Assembly (NCBI GenBank): GCA_022825265.1
Contig: JAJDXE010000005.1
Coordinates: 97,088 to 161,087 of the forward strand
DNA length: 64,000 nucleotides
From: Dehalococcoidia bacterium
Lineage (GTDB): Bacteria > Chloroflexota > Dehalococcoidia > Bin125
Direction: 5' to 3'
Positions 53,287 to 64,000 of the stretch are shown piece after piece (the stretch's first letter is position 1; each line of letters starts with the position of its first letter). The notes beneath the pieces were generated by a model that worked only from the letters and a program-made list of their open reading frames with translations, was not told the DNA's origin and made no database searches. The position numbers were made by a program, and so were the translations under genes.

Positions 53287-53483
53287 TACTTCACCTTCCA
53301 GGACGTTCCAACACCGACCACCCAGACCACACGATCTCCCGTAAAACACTGGGTGTTCGCGGTGATCGCCTCAGGAAAAAATCTCCTGCCAACCATCCAT
53401 GTACTCGACATAACGCAAGTCACCCCCGCACGCGTTATCGCAAACCGCAAAGCAGCCCAATCGGGCGCTGGGAGTAACCCCGC

Positions 53484-53795
53484 ATGACCGAAGTCATCCT
53501 GATCACGCTGCTCGTCGTGGCCTTGTTCTACCTTTTCTTCATCCGCCCGACCCGCTCGGAAGAACGCCGCCGACAACGCGATCTCAACGAACTGCGAGTC
53601 GGCGACACGGTGCTCACCCGCGGCGGATTGATCGCCGAGGTGGAAGGCGTCGAAACGCCGGAAGACGGTCCGATGGTCGTCCTCTTGAGGTTGTCGGAGA
53701 ACGTCGTTGTCCGCGCCCGAACCGGCGCAGTCGAGGAGCGAATCAGCAGCGCGGAGCTTCTCGATGAGGACGAAGAGGAAGAACGGGAGGATTGA
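53484..53795 (+). CDS. yajC: Preprotein translocase auxiliary subunit YajC
   Basis: 103 residues. A single N-terminal membrane helix (3-19, VILITLLVVALFYLFF) followed by RPTRSEERRRQRDLNELRVGD and TRGGLIAEV, the SecDF-YajC family pattern, and an acidic tail. Together with secD and secF downstream it forms the SecDF complex that helps Sec export. Start ATG by position; ribosome site GGGAG nine bases upstream. Confidence 0.93.
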   Translation: MTEVILITLLVVALFYLFFIRPTRSEERRRQRDLNELRVGDTVLTRGGLIAEVEGVETPEDGPMVVLLRLSENVVVRARTGAVEERISSAELLDEDEEEERED

Positions 53796-53963
53796 TTCAC
53801 GGCGACGCTCTTGGCTGAACACAACCGCCTACCTGCCTATGCTGAACCGACATAAGCGGGATAGAGTGCGCAGAACACTCGCAAGGCACTCACTATGCGA
53901 CTCACCATGCGCCGACCGGCATCGGTGGCGCTCGCCAGCGGATGATCGGCGGTTTGGTCGGCA

Positions 53964-55703
53964 ATGGACTTCATCCGACGCTTTAAGTTCCGCGACGCCT
54001 ACATCTTCGCGGTCATCCTGATCCTGACCGCATTCGCGATCGCCGCCGCCTGGCCCGGCAATCCCGACCGCTACCTGCCCAGCTTCATCCCCTGGCCCGA
54101 GGGCGGCGGGGTCTCCGTCGGCGACTGGGAACGCAACGAGTTCCGACTCGGACTCGACCTCGCCGGCGGCGTATCGATCACCCTCGAGGTAGCAGGCGAA
54201 GCAGCGCCGATCCGTCGTGGGGAATCGCTCAACCAGTTCCTCGAGCGTGAAGGCCTCGAGCTGGACGAAATCCTCAGCCTGAATCCTGTACTGGCCGACC
54301 TCGAGGCCGAGTCCTACGATCTGCCCCTGCCCGACAACATCACCGAACTCGTCCTGCCGCTCAACGTGGACGACGCCTCGCTGGAGGAAGCCGTCGCCGA
54401 GTCCCAGCGCGTGATCGAAGAGCGCGTCAACGGCTTCGGCATCTCCGAGGCCGAGGTCACGGTTGTCGGCGCTGACCGGATCAACGCCCAGATCCCTGGC
54501 GTCGACGCGGACGAAGCCTCAGATCTGGTCGGCTCAACCGCGCTCCTGGAGTTCCGCTCGATCGACCCGGCCCAGCCCCAGCCCCAGCCGCCGCTCGACC
54601 GGCTCCAGATCGGCGCCGCAATCGACGACGTCTGGGACACCACCCTCCCTCGAAACGACGACCGATTCGTCCGCCGCGCCGATCCGTTCTTCATCCCTCC
54701 GCCGGATGAAGATGTGATCATCGCCAACGGTCTGCGCTGGCTGCCGGCGAACGGGATCAATGAGGAAGGCGCAACGGTACAGCTCACCGGCCGCCACCTG
54801 ATCGCCAACTCCATCTCCCGCACGATTGACCAGGCCGGCGATCCGGCCCTGAACTTCGAGTTCGAGGACGAGGGCGCGCGCCTGATGGAGCAAATCACGC
54901 GCCGCCTGTTCGAGAGCCGCGGACTGCTCGGCATCTTCGTCGATGGACGGCTGATCTCCAGTCCGTCGGTCAATGCGGTCATCTCCGACAGCGGGATCAT
55001 CAACGGACTCTCCGAGGAAGACGCCATCACCTTGCGCCGCCAGCTCCGCGCCGGTGCGCTGCCGATCAACCTCCGCGTCCTGCAGAGCACCGAGGTTGCC
55101 GCAACGCTGGGCGAAGACTCCGTCATCGACACGGTCCAGGCGGGCGTCGTCGCCTTCGTCGCGATCGTCGTCTTCATGATGATCTACTACCGCGTGCCCG
55201 GCGTCGTCGCGGCGCTGGCCCTGATCGTCTACGCCGCAGGGGTCATGGCGACCTTCAAGCTGGTGCCGATCACGCTCACCCTCGCCGGCGTCGCCGGACT
55301 GGTCCTCTCGATCGGCTTCGCCGTCGACGGCAACGTGCTGATCTTTGAGCGGCTCAAGGAGGAACTGCGGCTGGGACGCAGCCTCTCCGGTGCGGTCGAG
55401 ACCGCCTGGGCCCGCGCCTGGCCGGCGATTCGCGACGGCAACGTCTCGACGATCATCACGGTCGCCATCCTCTGGCTCTTCGCCGACGCGCTCAACCAGA
55501 ATCTGATCAAGTCGTTCGCGCTGGCGCTGCTCGTCGGCACCGGCTTCAGCTTCGTCACGGTCATCTTCGTGACCCGCAACTTCATGACCATCGCCGTCAG
55601 CACGGGCTGGATCCGTGGATTGCGGCCATTCGGCGTCCGACAGATGACCGTCCGCCCACGGGCCGGCGGAGCGGGCAGCGGTGAAGGAGGCGCGACCGCA
55701 TGA
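53964..55703 (+). CDS. secD: Protein translocase subunit SecD with LysM-like insert
   Basis: 579 residues. Uses proton-motive force to pull exported proteins. TM1 spans ~13-30; LGLDLAGGVSITLEV is the family start of the periplasmic part. Residues ~82-133 (PIRRGESLNQFLEREGLEL, EILSLNP, ELVLPL) look like a LysM unit inserted before the P1 domain (RVIEERVNGFGISEAEV). Four-helix membrane block at ~380-560 with GVAGLVLSIGFAVDGNVLIFE. Ends on the secF ATG (ATGA). Confidence 0.93.
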   Translation: MDFIRRFKFRDAYIFAVILILTAFAIAAAWPGNPDRYLPSFIPWPEGGGVSVGDWERNEFRLGLDLAGGVSITLEVAGEAAPIRRGESLNQFLEREGLELDEILSLNPVLADLEAESYDLPLPDNITELVLPLNVDDASLEEAVAESQRVIEERVNGFGISEAEVTVVGADRINAQIPGVDADEASDLVGSTALLEFRSIDPAQPQPQPPLDRLQIGAAIDDVWDTTLPRNDDRFVRRADPFFIPPPDEDVIIANGLRWLPANGINEEGATVQLTGRHLIANSISRTIDQAGDPALNFEFEDEGARLMEQITRRLFESRGLLGIFVDGRLISSPSVNAVISDSGIINGLSEEDAITLRRQLRAGALPINLRVLQSTEVAATLGEDSVIDTVQAGVVAFVAIVVFMMIYYRVPGVVAALALIVYAAGVMATFKLVPITLTLAGVAGLVLSIGFAVDGNVLIFERLKEELRLGRSLSGAVETAWARAWPAIRDGNVSTIITVAILWLFADALNQNLIKSFALALLVGTGFSFVTVIFVTRNFMTIAVSTGWIRGLRPFGVRQMTVRPRAGGAGSGEGGATA

Positions 55704-56902
55704 TCGACTTCGTCGGCCGACGCCGCTTCTATGCCGTGTTTTCGCTGCTGCTGATCGTGCCCTCGCTGATCGGTCTCGCGCTCTGGCAGTTCGAGGCCGG
55801 CCTCGACTTCGCCGGAGGACTTGAGACCGAGGTCCGCTTCCTCGGCGACACCGACCTCGACGATGTGAACGAGGCGATCTCGGGAATCGAGGGTGCGCCC
55901 GAAGGCACGTCGTTCTCGGCCAGCGAAGGCGACGAAGGCTCATTCGTCGTCAGTGCGACGCTCGATCCGCCGTCACTCGATGATGGGTTCGCTGTCGGGC
56001 AGCTGATTGGCAACAGGCTCAGCGCCGAGTTGCCGTCCAGCGTCAGCCTCGACCTCGATGTCGACGAGTCCGAAGTCCGCAGCGAGTTCTGGTTCCCCGG
56101 CAACGTGGCCCAGGACGAGGTCCGCTCAGCGTTGGAGACGATTGGGCTCGGCGGGGCCAGAATCCAGGCCACCGCCGATTCCGCCTTCCGCATGCGAGTC
56201 GAGCAGCCGTCGGACGGCGACCTCGAACGACTGCGCCAGCGAATCAACGAAGCCTTGCGCACCGAAATCGGGCCGATCGTCGTGCTGCAGAGTTCGTCCG
56301 TCTCGGGGACGCTGTCGGTCGAGATCGCGCGCGACGCAGGCGTCGCCTTGGCCGTCGCCGCGGTCGCGATCCTGATCTACATCTCGCTGGCCTTCCGCCG
56401 ATTGCCGAACCCGGTGCTCTACGGATCCGCCGCGATCGTCGCCCTGTTGCATGACGTCACAATCGTGGCCGGCGCGTTCGCGATCGGCGGGCAGATCGCA
56501 GGCCTCGAGGTCAACGCGATGTTCGTCACCGCCCTGCTCGCGATCATCGGATACAGCGTCAACGACACGATCGTGGTCTTCGACCGAATCCGCGAGAATC
56601 TGCTGCTCGATCCGCGCGAAGACTTCCGCCGCGTCGTCAACGCCGCGATCACCCAGTCGCTGGGCCGCTCGCTCAATACCTCGATCACCGTCGTCCTGGC
56701 GCTGCTCGCGCTGCTGCTGATCGGCGGCGTCACGATCCGGCCATTCGTCGTGGTGCTGTTTATCGGAACCGTGGCGGGAACCTACTCGTCGATCGCGGTC
56801 GCCAGCCAGATCGTCTTCCTCTGGCAGGACGGCACCCTGCCGCGACTGCTCCGCTTGGGCGGAGAGCGCCGCGTCGTCCGACGGGTCGAGCGCCGCGCTT
56901 AA
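55700..56902 (+). CDS. secF: Protein translocase subunit SecF
   Basis: 400 residues. TM1 (~12-30), LDFAGGLETEVRF as the SecF variant of DLxGG, a periplasmic domain with VSGTLSVEIARDAG before five C-terminal membrane helices. The VDDTIVVFDRIREN motif reads VNDTIVVFDRIREN. Overlaps secD (ATGA) and the convergent selB by 4 nt. Complete. Confidence 0.95.
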   Translation: MIDFVGRRRFYAVFSLLLIVPSLIGLALWQFEAGLDFAGGLETEVRFLGDTDLDDVNEAISGIEGAPEGTSFSASEGDEGSFVVSATLDPPSLDDGFAVGQLIGNRLSAELPSSVSLDLDVDESEVRSEFWFPGNVAQDEVRSALETIGLGGARIQATADSAFRMRVEQPSDGDLERLRQRINEALRTEIGPIVVLQSSSVSGTLSVEIARDAGVALAVAAVAILIYISLAFRRLPNPVLYGSAAIVALLHDVTIVAGAFAIGGQIAGLEVNAMFVTALLAIIGYSVNDTIVVFDRIRENLLLDPREDFRRVVNAAITQSLGRSLNTSITVVLALLALLLIGGVTIRPFVVVLFIGTVAGTYSSIAVASQIVFLWQDGTLPRLLRLGGERRVVRRVERRA

Positions 56903-58791
56903 CCGCGCCTCAGCACTCGCGCATCGCCGACGCGTCGTGTGATCCGATTCGTATCCAGGTGCTCGAGGAACGCCTGCGCCACCTTGCGGCTCGTGCCCAG
57001 CCGGTCTCGCACGTCGGCCAGTGTGGCCCGCTCCTGCGCCTCAAGCAGCGCCCGGGTCTCGGCGACCATCCCCTCGTACACCTCGTTGTCGAGGTTGACA
57101 CCGCCCTGCAAACGAACGATCAGATGCCGAGCTTCGAGGTACTCTAGGAGCTCTGGATCGAGCGTCGGGTCGGTCTCCGGGCGGACGCCTTGCTCTGCCA
57201 GACGAGGCATCAGGCGATCGACCTGGGCCTGCTGTTCTTCGGACAGGGCCACGCTGCGTCCGGGCAGATCGAACGCGCCGGCATTGACGATCAGTCGGCC
57301 CGATTCGGTGAGATGCTGCTGCAGAAACACGAATGCGCGCTGGGCCAGGTTCACCCGGCTGCGCAGATCCTCGCGCGGTAGCCCGGCCCGAAGCGGATGT
57401 TGATTGACATAATCGGTTACTGTCGCTTCGGCCCTCGCAGCAAGCGCTCCGAGCCCAGCCTCGGACATCAGCACAGCCGACTCCGACAACCCGCTGTCGT
57501 CCAGCACGACGGCCGAGCCATCGTCAATCTGCCGCTCGACTGCGGCCAGCGCCTCCTCTGGGGCCAGCTCGCTGCGTGCGAGCAGGTCGCTCCAGCGGAC
57601 TGGCTCCATGCGTTGCAGAACAGTCAGCAGCGTGTCGTCGGGCGACCCATCCAGCAGGCGCTGCAACGCCTCGAGCGTCGAAGCATCGTTGCGATGGTGT
57701 CGGCGCGGACGCGTATCGACGATTCGGCCGCCGGCGACGGTCGAGTCGGCCGAGCGAAGCACGAAATGGTCCCCACGCGCGGCGGCGATCGGTCGTTCCA
57801 GGCGAAGCTGCGCCCAGGTCGAATCGCCAGGCAACAGCGAGTCACCCTCCAGCAACCGGACCCGCGCCTGCACTTCATCCGCGCCGACATGGAGCGTCCG
57901 AGTCGCGTTGTGCGGTAGCGGCTTCGAAGCGTTGGCGACGGCGCGCAGGCGAATGTCGACCGCCGCGGTCGGCGCCAACCAGCCCGGCGAGGTCAGCACC
58001 ATTCCTCGCTCGATGTCGTTCGCCGAGACGCCGCTCAGATTGACCGCCGTGCGAGCGCCGGGCGGAGCGGTCTCGAGCGACTCCTCATGTGATTGCAGCC
58101 CGCGCACCCGGCATTCGATCCGTCCCGGTTCGATCACGACCGGGTCGCCGACCGACAGTTCGCCGTCGAGCAGCGTGCCGGTCACGACCGCGCCGAAGCC
58201 TGAGATCGAGAACGATCGGTCAATCGGCATCCGCGGACGGCCCTGGTTCGGGATCGGAGGCAGGTCGTCAATCTGCTCATCGATCAGTCTCCGCAAGTCT
58301 TCGATTCCCGCTCCGCTGAGCGCCGAGACGGGAGCGATCTGCGATCCAGCCAGCGCGGTGTCGGCGAGCAGCTCCTCAATCTCTTCCTTGACCAACGCGG
58401 TCCACTCTTCGTCGACGAGATCGACCTTGGTCAGCGCGACCAGGCCGCGGTCGATGTCGAGCAGGTCGAGGATGTCGAGGTGCTCTCGGGTCTGAGGCAT
58501 GACGCCTTCGTCGGCGGCGATCACCAGCAGCGCGAGGTTGATCCCGCCGACTCCGGCGAGCATGTTCTTGATGAAGCGCTCGTGCCCGGGCACGTCGACG
58601 ATGCTGACCGCGCGGCCCGATGGCAGCTCGCACCAGGCGAAGCCGAGGTCAATCGTTAGTCCGCGCGCCTTCTCCTCGGCCCAGCGATCCGGATCGATGC
58701 CCGACAGCGCCTGGACCAGCGCGCTCTTGCCGTGGTCAACGTGCCCTGCGGTGCCAATCACGTACACGCGATTACCCTGACCTTCAGTCAC
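56899..58791 (-). CDS. selB: Selenocysteine-specific elongation factor
   Basis: 630-residue GTPase delivering Sec-tRNA to in-frame UGA codons. G1 [17 protein letters not shown] (12-28), G3 [10 protein letters not shown]4 TKVD, with EF-Tu-like domains 2-3 ([18 protein letters not shown]) and four winged-helix-type segments at the C-terminus that bind SECIS RNA. It implies that the genome encodes selenoproteins; no selA, selD or tRNA-Sec is in this window. Divergent from the oxidoreductase gene only 25 bp away. Confidence 0.93.
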   Translation of the reverse strand: MTEGQGNRVYVIGTAGHVDHGKSALVQALSGIDPDRWAEEKARGLTIDLGFAWCELPSGRAVSIVDVPGHERFIKNMLAGVGGINLALLVIAADEGVMPQTREHLDILDLLDIDRGLVALTKVDLVDEEWTALVKEEIEELLADTALAGSQIAPVSALSGAGIEDLRRLIDEQIDDLPPIPNQGRPRMPIDRSFSISGFGAVVTGTLLDGELSVGDPVVIEPGRIECRVRGLQSHEESLETAPPGARTAVNLSGVSANDIERGMVLTSPGWLAPTAAVDIRLRAVANASKPLPHNATRTLHVGADEVQARVRLLEGDSLLPGDSTWAQLRLERPIAAARGDHFVLRSADSTVAGGRIVDTRPRRHHRNDASTLEALQRLLDGSPDDTLLTVLQRMEPVRWSDLLARSELAPEEALAAVERQIDDGSAVVLDDSGLSESAVLMSEAGLGALAARAEATVTDYVNQHPLRAGLPREDLRSRVNLAQRAFVFLQQHLTESGRLIVNAGAFDLPGRSVALSEEQQAQVDRLMPRLAEQGVRPETDPTLDPELLEYLEARHLIVRLQGGVNLDNEVYEGMVAETRALLEAQERATLADVRDRLGTSRKVAQAFLEHLDTNRITRRVGDARVLRRG

Positions 58792-58816
58792 CCGCTATCG
58801 ACTGAGGATATGTGCG

Positions 58817-59824
58817 ATGAGAGCAATTGTTGTTGATCCGCCCGGCAAGACTGCCGACTCCCTGCGCCTGGCGGAGGTTCCCGACCCGACACCCAGTGAC
58901 GAGGAGGTGCTGCTTCGCGTCCACGCCACTGCGCTGAACCGGGCCGACATGATGCAGCGGATGGGCAACTATCCCGCGCAACACGGCGCATCGGAGATTC
59001 TTGGCCTCGAACTCGCCGGCGAGGTGGTCGAGGTCGGATCGCGGGTGCAAGGACTGTCGATCGGCGATCGTGTCTACGGTCTTTCGGGCGGCGGAGGCTA
59101 CGCCGAGATGGCGACGCTGCACCAGTCGCTGGCGATGCCAATTCCCGACGAGTTCACATATCACGAAGCAGCCTCGATCCCGGAGGTCTTCTTCACCGCG
59201 AACACTGCCGTGCGCACGCTGGGAGAGACGTTGCCAGGTGAGCGCTTGCTGATCCATGCTGGCGGCAGCGGGGTTGGCATCGCTGCGATTCAGATCGGCC
59301 GGTTGATCGGTGCGGAAGTCTGGATCACTGCCGGTTCGGAAGACAAGTGCGAGCGCGCCCGAGAACTCGGCGCCGACATGACGATCAACTATCGCGAGCA
59401 GGATTTCGCCGAGGTGATCGCCGAGCAGACCGGCGGTCAGGGCGTCAACGTCATCCTCGACGTGATCGGCCGCGACTACTGGGACAAGAATCTGCGCTCG
59501 CTGTCGATGGCCGGCCGGTTGGTTCTGGTCGGTCTGATGGGCGGCGCCGTCGCCGAAACGAACCTCGGCATGCTGATGCAGAAGCGGCTGCGAGTCCATG
59601 GGACCGTGATGCGCTCGCGCCCGCTCATCGACCGCGCCGAGATCACCAGAGACTTCCAACAGCATCTCGAGCCGGCGATCGTCAATGGAGACATGAAGCC
59701 GGTGATCGACTCGGTCTTCCCGCTGAGCAAGGCAGCCGAGGCGCATCAGTACATGGCTGAGAACCGCAACTTCGGCAAGATCCTGCTGGACTGCATCGAG
59801 GTTGACGAGTTGTCGGAGGACTAG
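58817..59824 (+). CDS. NAD(P)H quinone oxidoreductase, PIG3/Qor family
   Basis: 335-residue medium-chain dehydrogenase/reductase without the structural zinc Cys cluster. ALNRADMMQRMGNYP and EILGLELAGEVVEVG form the catalytic domain; the Rossmann domain has IHAGGSGVGIAAIQIG and NVILDVIGRDYW. KPVIDSVFPLSKAAEAHQYM and RNFGKILL are typical C-terminal motifs of PIG3-type quinone reductases. Full length. Ends 14 bp from the convergent hemW. Confidence 0.92.
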   Translation: MRAIVVDPPGKTADSLRLAEVPDPTPSDEEVLLRVHATALNRADMMQRMGNYPAQHGASEILGLELAGEVVEVGSRVQGLSIGDRVYGLSGGGGYAEMATLHQSLAMPIPDEFTYHEAASIPEVFFTANTAVRTLGETLPGERLLIHAGGSGVGIAAIQIGRLIGAEVWITAGSEDKCERARELGADMTINYREQDFAEVIAEQTGGQGVNVILDVIGRDYWDKNLRSLSMAGRLVLVGLMGGAVAETNLGMLMQKRLRVHGTVMRSRPLIDRAEITRDFQQHLEPAIVNGDMKPVIDSVFPLSKAAEAHQYMAENRNFGKILLDCIEVDELSED

Positions 59825-59838
59825 GCAGGTTTCGGCCC

Positions 59839-61020
59839 TCAGGCGTTTGTTGGCTCGAGTAGGCGGACGAAGATCTCGTTGGCTACGGCGTGGCCGCGCT
59901 TGGTCAGGCTCAGCCGTCCTGATCGTCGCTGCGCCAGTCCATGCTCCACGGCCCAGTCGAGCACCGGTCGGACCCGCTCGTAGACGGCGGGCAACGCACC
60001 TTCGTCGATGCCTTCCACGAGGCGCAGGCCCGATGTCAATGCATCGATCACGTTTTCGAGATCACCAACGCGCTCCGCTGCGGCGATTGCGGGTGAGGGG
60101 AGTCCCTCAGGAGCTTCTTCGGGTGAATTCGGTTCTCGCAACCGATCGATGTACGCCCTGGGGCTACGGACGACGTGGAAGCGGACTCCGTCGAGAAAGC
60201 CGTGCGCGCCCGGGCCGATCGCGGCGTACTCCTGGTTGCGCCAGTAGATCAGGTTGTGCTGGCACTTCAATCCTCTGCGTGCGTAGTTGCTGGTCTCGTA
60301 CTGCTCGAATCCCGCCTGTTCAAGACGCTCAGCGGTCCAGTCGGCGATCTCCGCGACATGGTCCGGATCGGCCTCGATCACACGCCCCGAGGCGACGCGC
60401 GCGGCCAGCGGTGTGCCCTCCTCGACGGTCAGGGCGTAGCAGGAGATGTGGTCGGGACCATCGCCGCACCAGTTCAAGACCTGATTGACCGTCGATTGCC
60501 ACGTCTCCAGCGATTGGCCGGGCAGTCCGTAGATCAGGTCAAGGTTGACGTTGTCGAACCCGGCCGCGCGAATCTCGGCGAAGGCCGCCTCGGCCCGGTC
60601 GGCGCCGTGAATGCGATCGAGGAACACCAGCTCGGCCGAGTTCAACGATTGCACGCCCATCGAAATGCGGCTGACTCCGGCTGCGCGGTAGCTCGCCAAC
60701 CGGTCCGGCTGGACGCTTTCCGGGTTCGCTTCAAGCGTGATCTCGGCGTCCGGAGCCAGATGCATCTGCATCCTGATCGAGTCCAGCAACTGCTCGATCG
60801 AATCGCCCGGCAGCAGGCTCGGGGTGCCGCCGCCGATGAAGACCGTGGAGATCCTGCGGTCGCGAAGTCTCGGTGCCCAGAGCGAGAGCTCGGTCAACGC
60901 CGCCGCTTCCCACTCCGACTGCAAGTCCTCGATGCCTGCGAACGAGTTGAAGTCGCAGTAAGAGCACTTGACCGTGCAGAACGGCACGTGAATGTACAGG
61001 CCCAGCGGCTGGTGGCTCAT
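59839..61020 (-). CDS. hemW: HemW radical SAM heme chaperone-like protein
   Basis: 393 residues. The radical-SAM cluster motif CTVKCSYC (Cys15, Cys19, Cys22) and IGGGTPSLL are clear, with the additional NVNLDLIYGLPGQSLETW. HemW-type proteins (often annotated as oxygen-independent coproporphyrinogen oxidase) insert heme rather than oxidise coproporphyrinogen; the CxxxCxxC-F-N start and ~390 length fit HemW. Divergent from aspS over 95 bp. Confidence 0.9.
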   Translation of the reverse strand: MSHQPLGLYIHVPFCTVKCSYCDFNSFAGIEDLQSEWEAAALTELSLWAPRLRDRRISTVFIGGGTPSLLPGDSIEQLLDSIRMQMHLAPDAEITLEANPESVQPDRLASYRAAGVSRISMGVQSLNSAELVFLDRIHGADRAEAAFAEIRAAGFDNVNLDLIYGLPGQSLETWQSTVNQVLNWCGDGPDHISCYALTVEEGTPLAARVASGRVIEADPDHVAEIADWTAERLEQAGFEQYETSNYARRGLKCQHNLIYWRNQEYAAIGPGAHGFLDGVRFHVVRSPRAYIDRLREPNSPEEAPEGLPSPAIAAAERVGDLENVIDALTSGLRLVEGIDEGALPAVYERVRPVLDWAVEHGLAQRRSGRLSLTKRGHAVANEIFVRLLEPTNA

Positions 61021-61115
61021 ATGCCGAGTCTATGAGGCCGGTTCAGTGTTCGATCTGATTGCCCGCGTTTCGACATGGTGACACAGTGGATCCGTGCAAA
61101 TGCTTGGAGGCGCTG

Positions 61116-62918
<1,803 letters not shown>

Positions 62919-63028
62919 TAATCTTCGGTTGATGGACGGGGTATGGGCGTTCTGGGTGAAACATGGAACAGAGGCTCGCTAGCGTGACAGTTGATCAAAT
63001 CGTACGAGGGCTGAGCAGCGTCAGATTG

Positions 63029-64000
63029 ATGAAAGCATGGTTAGCGGCTCTCGCCCTCGGCGCCGTGATTCTGCTCGCGGCGTGCGGCGGTGACGACGAG
63101 CAACAGCAGCAGGACCAGGCGCAGAGCGCGGCGCGAGCCGAGCGTGCGCAATCGGATCAGGATCAACAGCAGGAGGTCGAGCGGCAAGAGCGCCAGGCGA
63201 CCATCCAGCAACAGCAGCAACAGCAAGTGGGTACGGCGCAGGCCGACATTGATGCAGAGCCCGCAGCTCCTCGAGAGCGCGGTGAGTTCCGGATCGCCCG
63301 ACGCGAGCCAATCAACCTCGACCCGGCTCAGATCACCGATGTGAGCTCTGCCGTGATTGCCGTCGAGATCTTCGGTGGGTTACTGGTCCTCGACCGCGAC
63401 CTGCGGATTGCCGCCGATCTGGCTGAATCGGTGCCTGGACCAACGATCAACGACGACGGGACCGTCACGTACCGCTTCACCATCCGCCAGAACGCCACCT
63501 TCCACGACGGCAAGCCGATCACGGCCGAGGACTTCAAGTGGAGCCTCGAGCGCAACCTGCATCCAGAAACGCTCTCGCCGACGGCGCCCGACTTCCTCGG
63601 CGACATCGTTGGCGCCTCTGAGTACGTGCGCGGCCGCACCGACGAGGTGCCCGGCATCCAGGTGATTGACGACGTCACGCTCGATCTGACGATCGTGCGC
63701 CCGACGCCGGTCTTCCTCTACAAGCTGACCTATCCCACCGCCTTCGTGCTTGACCGCGAGCAGGTTGAGGCGGATCCCGATCGCTGGGCGCTCGCGCCGA
63801 ACGGGAGCGGTCCCTTCAAGCTGACCGAGTGGCAGCTCGGCGAGGGTTTGACCCTGGAGCGATTCGACGAGTACCACGTCGAGCCGGCGCGCGTGGAACG
63901 GATCGACGTGCGCTTCGCCGGCGGCTCGGTCGAGCAGTACGAGAACAACGAGCTCGATCAGGCGTTCATCGGCATCAACGACATCGAACGCGTCCGCGAT
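63029..64000 (+). CDS. Peptide/solute-binding lipoprotein of ABC transporter (3' end missing)
   Basis: At least 324 residues; the window ends inside it. Lipoprotein signal LALGAVILLAAC with lipobox Cys19, then a Gln/Glu-rich low-complexity linker (~23-67), then the SBP family 5 domain: GEFRIARREPINLDPAQ, GGLLVLDRDL, TFHDGKPITAEDFKWSLER. Such proteins bind oligopeptides or related solutes for Dpp/Opp-type importers. The start is uncertain: in-frame alternatives are GTG 62984 (AGAGG upstream) and ATG 62963. The 110-bp gap from aspS holds no other gene. Confidence 0.9.
   Translation, partial: MKAWLAALALGAVILLAACGGDDEQQQQDQAQSAARAERAQSDQDQQQEVERQERQATIQQQQQQQVGTAQADIDAEPAAPRERGEFRIARREPINLDPAQITDVSSAVIAVEIFGGLLVLDRDLRIAADLAESVPGPTINDDGTVTYRFTIRQNATFHDGKPITAEDFKWSLERNLHPETLSPTAPDFLGDIVGASEYVRGRTDEVPGIQVIDDVTLDLTIVRPTPVFLYKLTYPTAFVLDREQVEADPDRWALAPNGSGPFKLTEWQLGEGLTLERFDEYHVEPARVERIDVRFAGGSVEQYENNELDQAFIGINDIERVRD

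Larger units (their letters stand above)
53112..53483. other. 372-bp gap with LexA-box-like palindrome and iterons
   Basis: No convincing gene. It holds AGTAC-GCCT-GTACT (53115-53128), 10-bp iterons (53255-53286) and, upstream, TTGACA at 53094-53099. Reading frames through it lack ribosome sites and family similarity. The middle is more AT-rich than the flanks. Confidence 0.6.

Noticed and set aside
53170..53487. 105-codon + frame in the gap before yajC
   Set aside because: No ribosome site, runs through the 10-bp iterons and into yajC; sequence is not protein-like. Kept as a non-coding gap.

Overview
The window is a densely coded, high-GC bacterial chromosome segment. Gene content and protein style point to a free-living Chloroflexota of the Dehalococcoidia/SAR202 type. 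Supporting this are two near-duplicate P450s, a ferredoxin, a luciferase-like flavin oxidoreductase and a CaiB/BaiF CoA-transferase close together, a DivIVA-like gene next to coaD-rsmD, a greA-lysS pair, and a nickel superoxide dismutase. This is an inference from recognised families; no rRNA or phylogenetic marker test was possible.

Layout. 1-2.9 kb: end of an ABC-2 exporter, then a secreted Cu/Zn-SOD and a Ni-SOD. 3.0-5.5 kb: a small accessory block (DUF7002-like protein, HigBA-type toxin-antitoxin pair, SEC-C protein) that stops at the 3' end of a tRNA-Arg gene. 5.6-7.0 kb: membrane-anchored lytic transglycosylase. 7.1-21.1 kb: an aromatic amino-acid supercluster (tyrA, aroA, gmk, trpE, nudix, CMD, trpG, trpD, trpC, trpF, trpB, CPBP protease, trpA, aroH-type chorismate mutase, DAHP synthase), all on + and mostly with overlapping start/stop codons. 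21.2-26.0 kb: a minus-strand operon (HtrA-like protease, GH18-like wall protein, rsmD, coaD, DivIVA-like). 26.0-35.0 kb: greA-lysS, CoA-transferase, priA, TSUP transporter, AIM24 protein, alpha/beta hydrolase and a small unknown gene. 35.1-44.2 kb: tandem P450s, a short coiled-coil gene bracketed by a 58-bp direct repeat, a 995-aa secreted double protease, ferredoxin, LLM oxidoreductase, MBL hydrolase and a retropepsin-like protein. 44.2-50.5 kb: tyrS, ribF, scpA, a PIN/antitoxin pair and leuS on the minus strand. 50.6-62.9 kb: purE, def, cca, yajC-secD-secF, selB, a quinone oxidoreductase, hemW and aspS. The window ends inside a solute-binding lipoprotein of a peptide-type ABC transporter.

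How it fits together. The aromatic cluster encodes DAHP synthase, EPSP synthase, chorismate mutase, prephenate dehydrogenase and the complete tryptophan branch. The P450, ferredoxin, LLM, MBL, CoA-transferase and hydrolase genes look like a catabolic repertoire for recalcitrant organic compounds. The rest is mostly translation, secretion and chromosome housekeeping.

Most unusual points: the 58-bp repeat that rebuilds the 3' end of a P450 gene on the far side of an inserted gene; a roughly 50-residue module shared by the Cu/Zn-SOD and the double protease; a LysM-like insert in SecD; palindromic dispersed repeats that have become protein sequence in two genes; a GreA whose catalytic tip is altered; and a LexA-box-like palindrome with 10-bp iterons in the gap before yajC-secDF.
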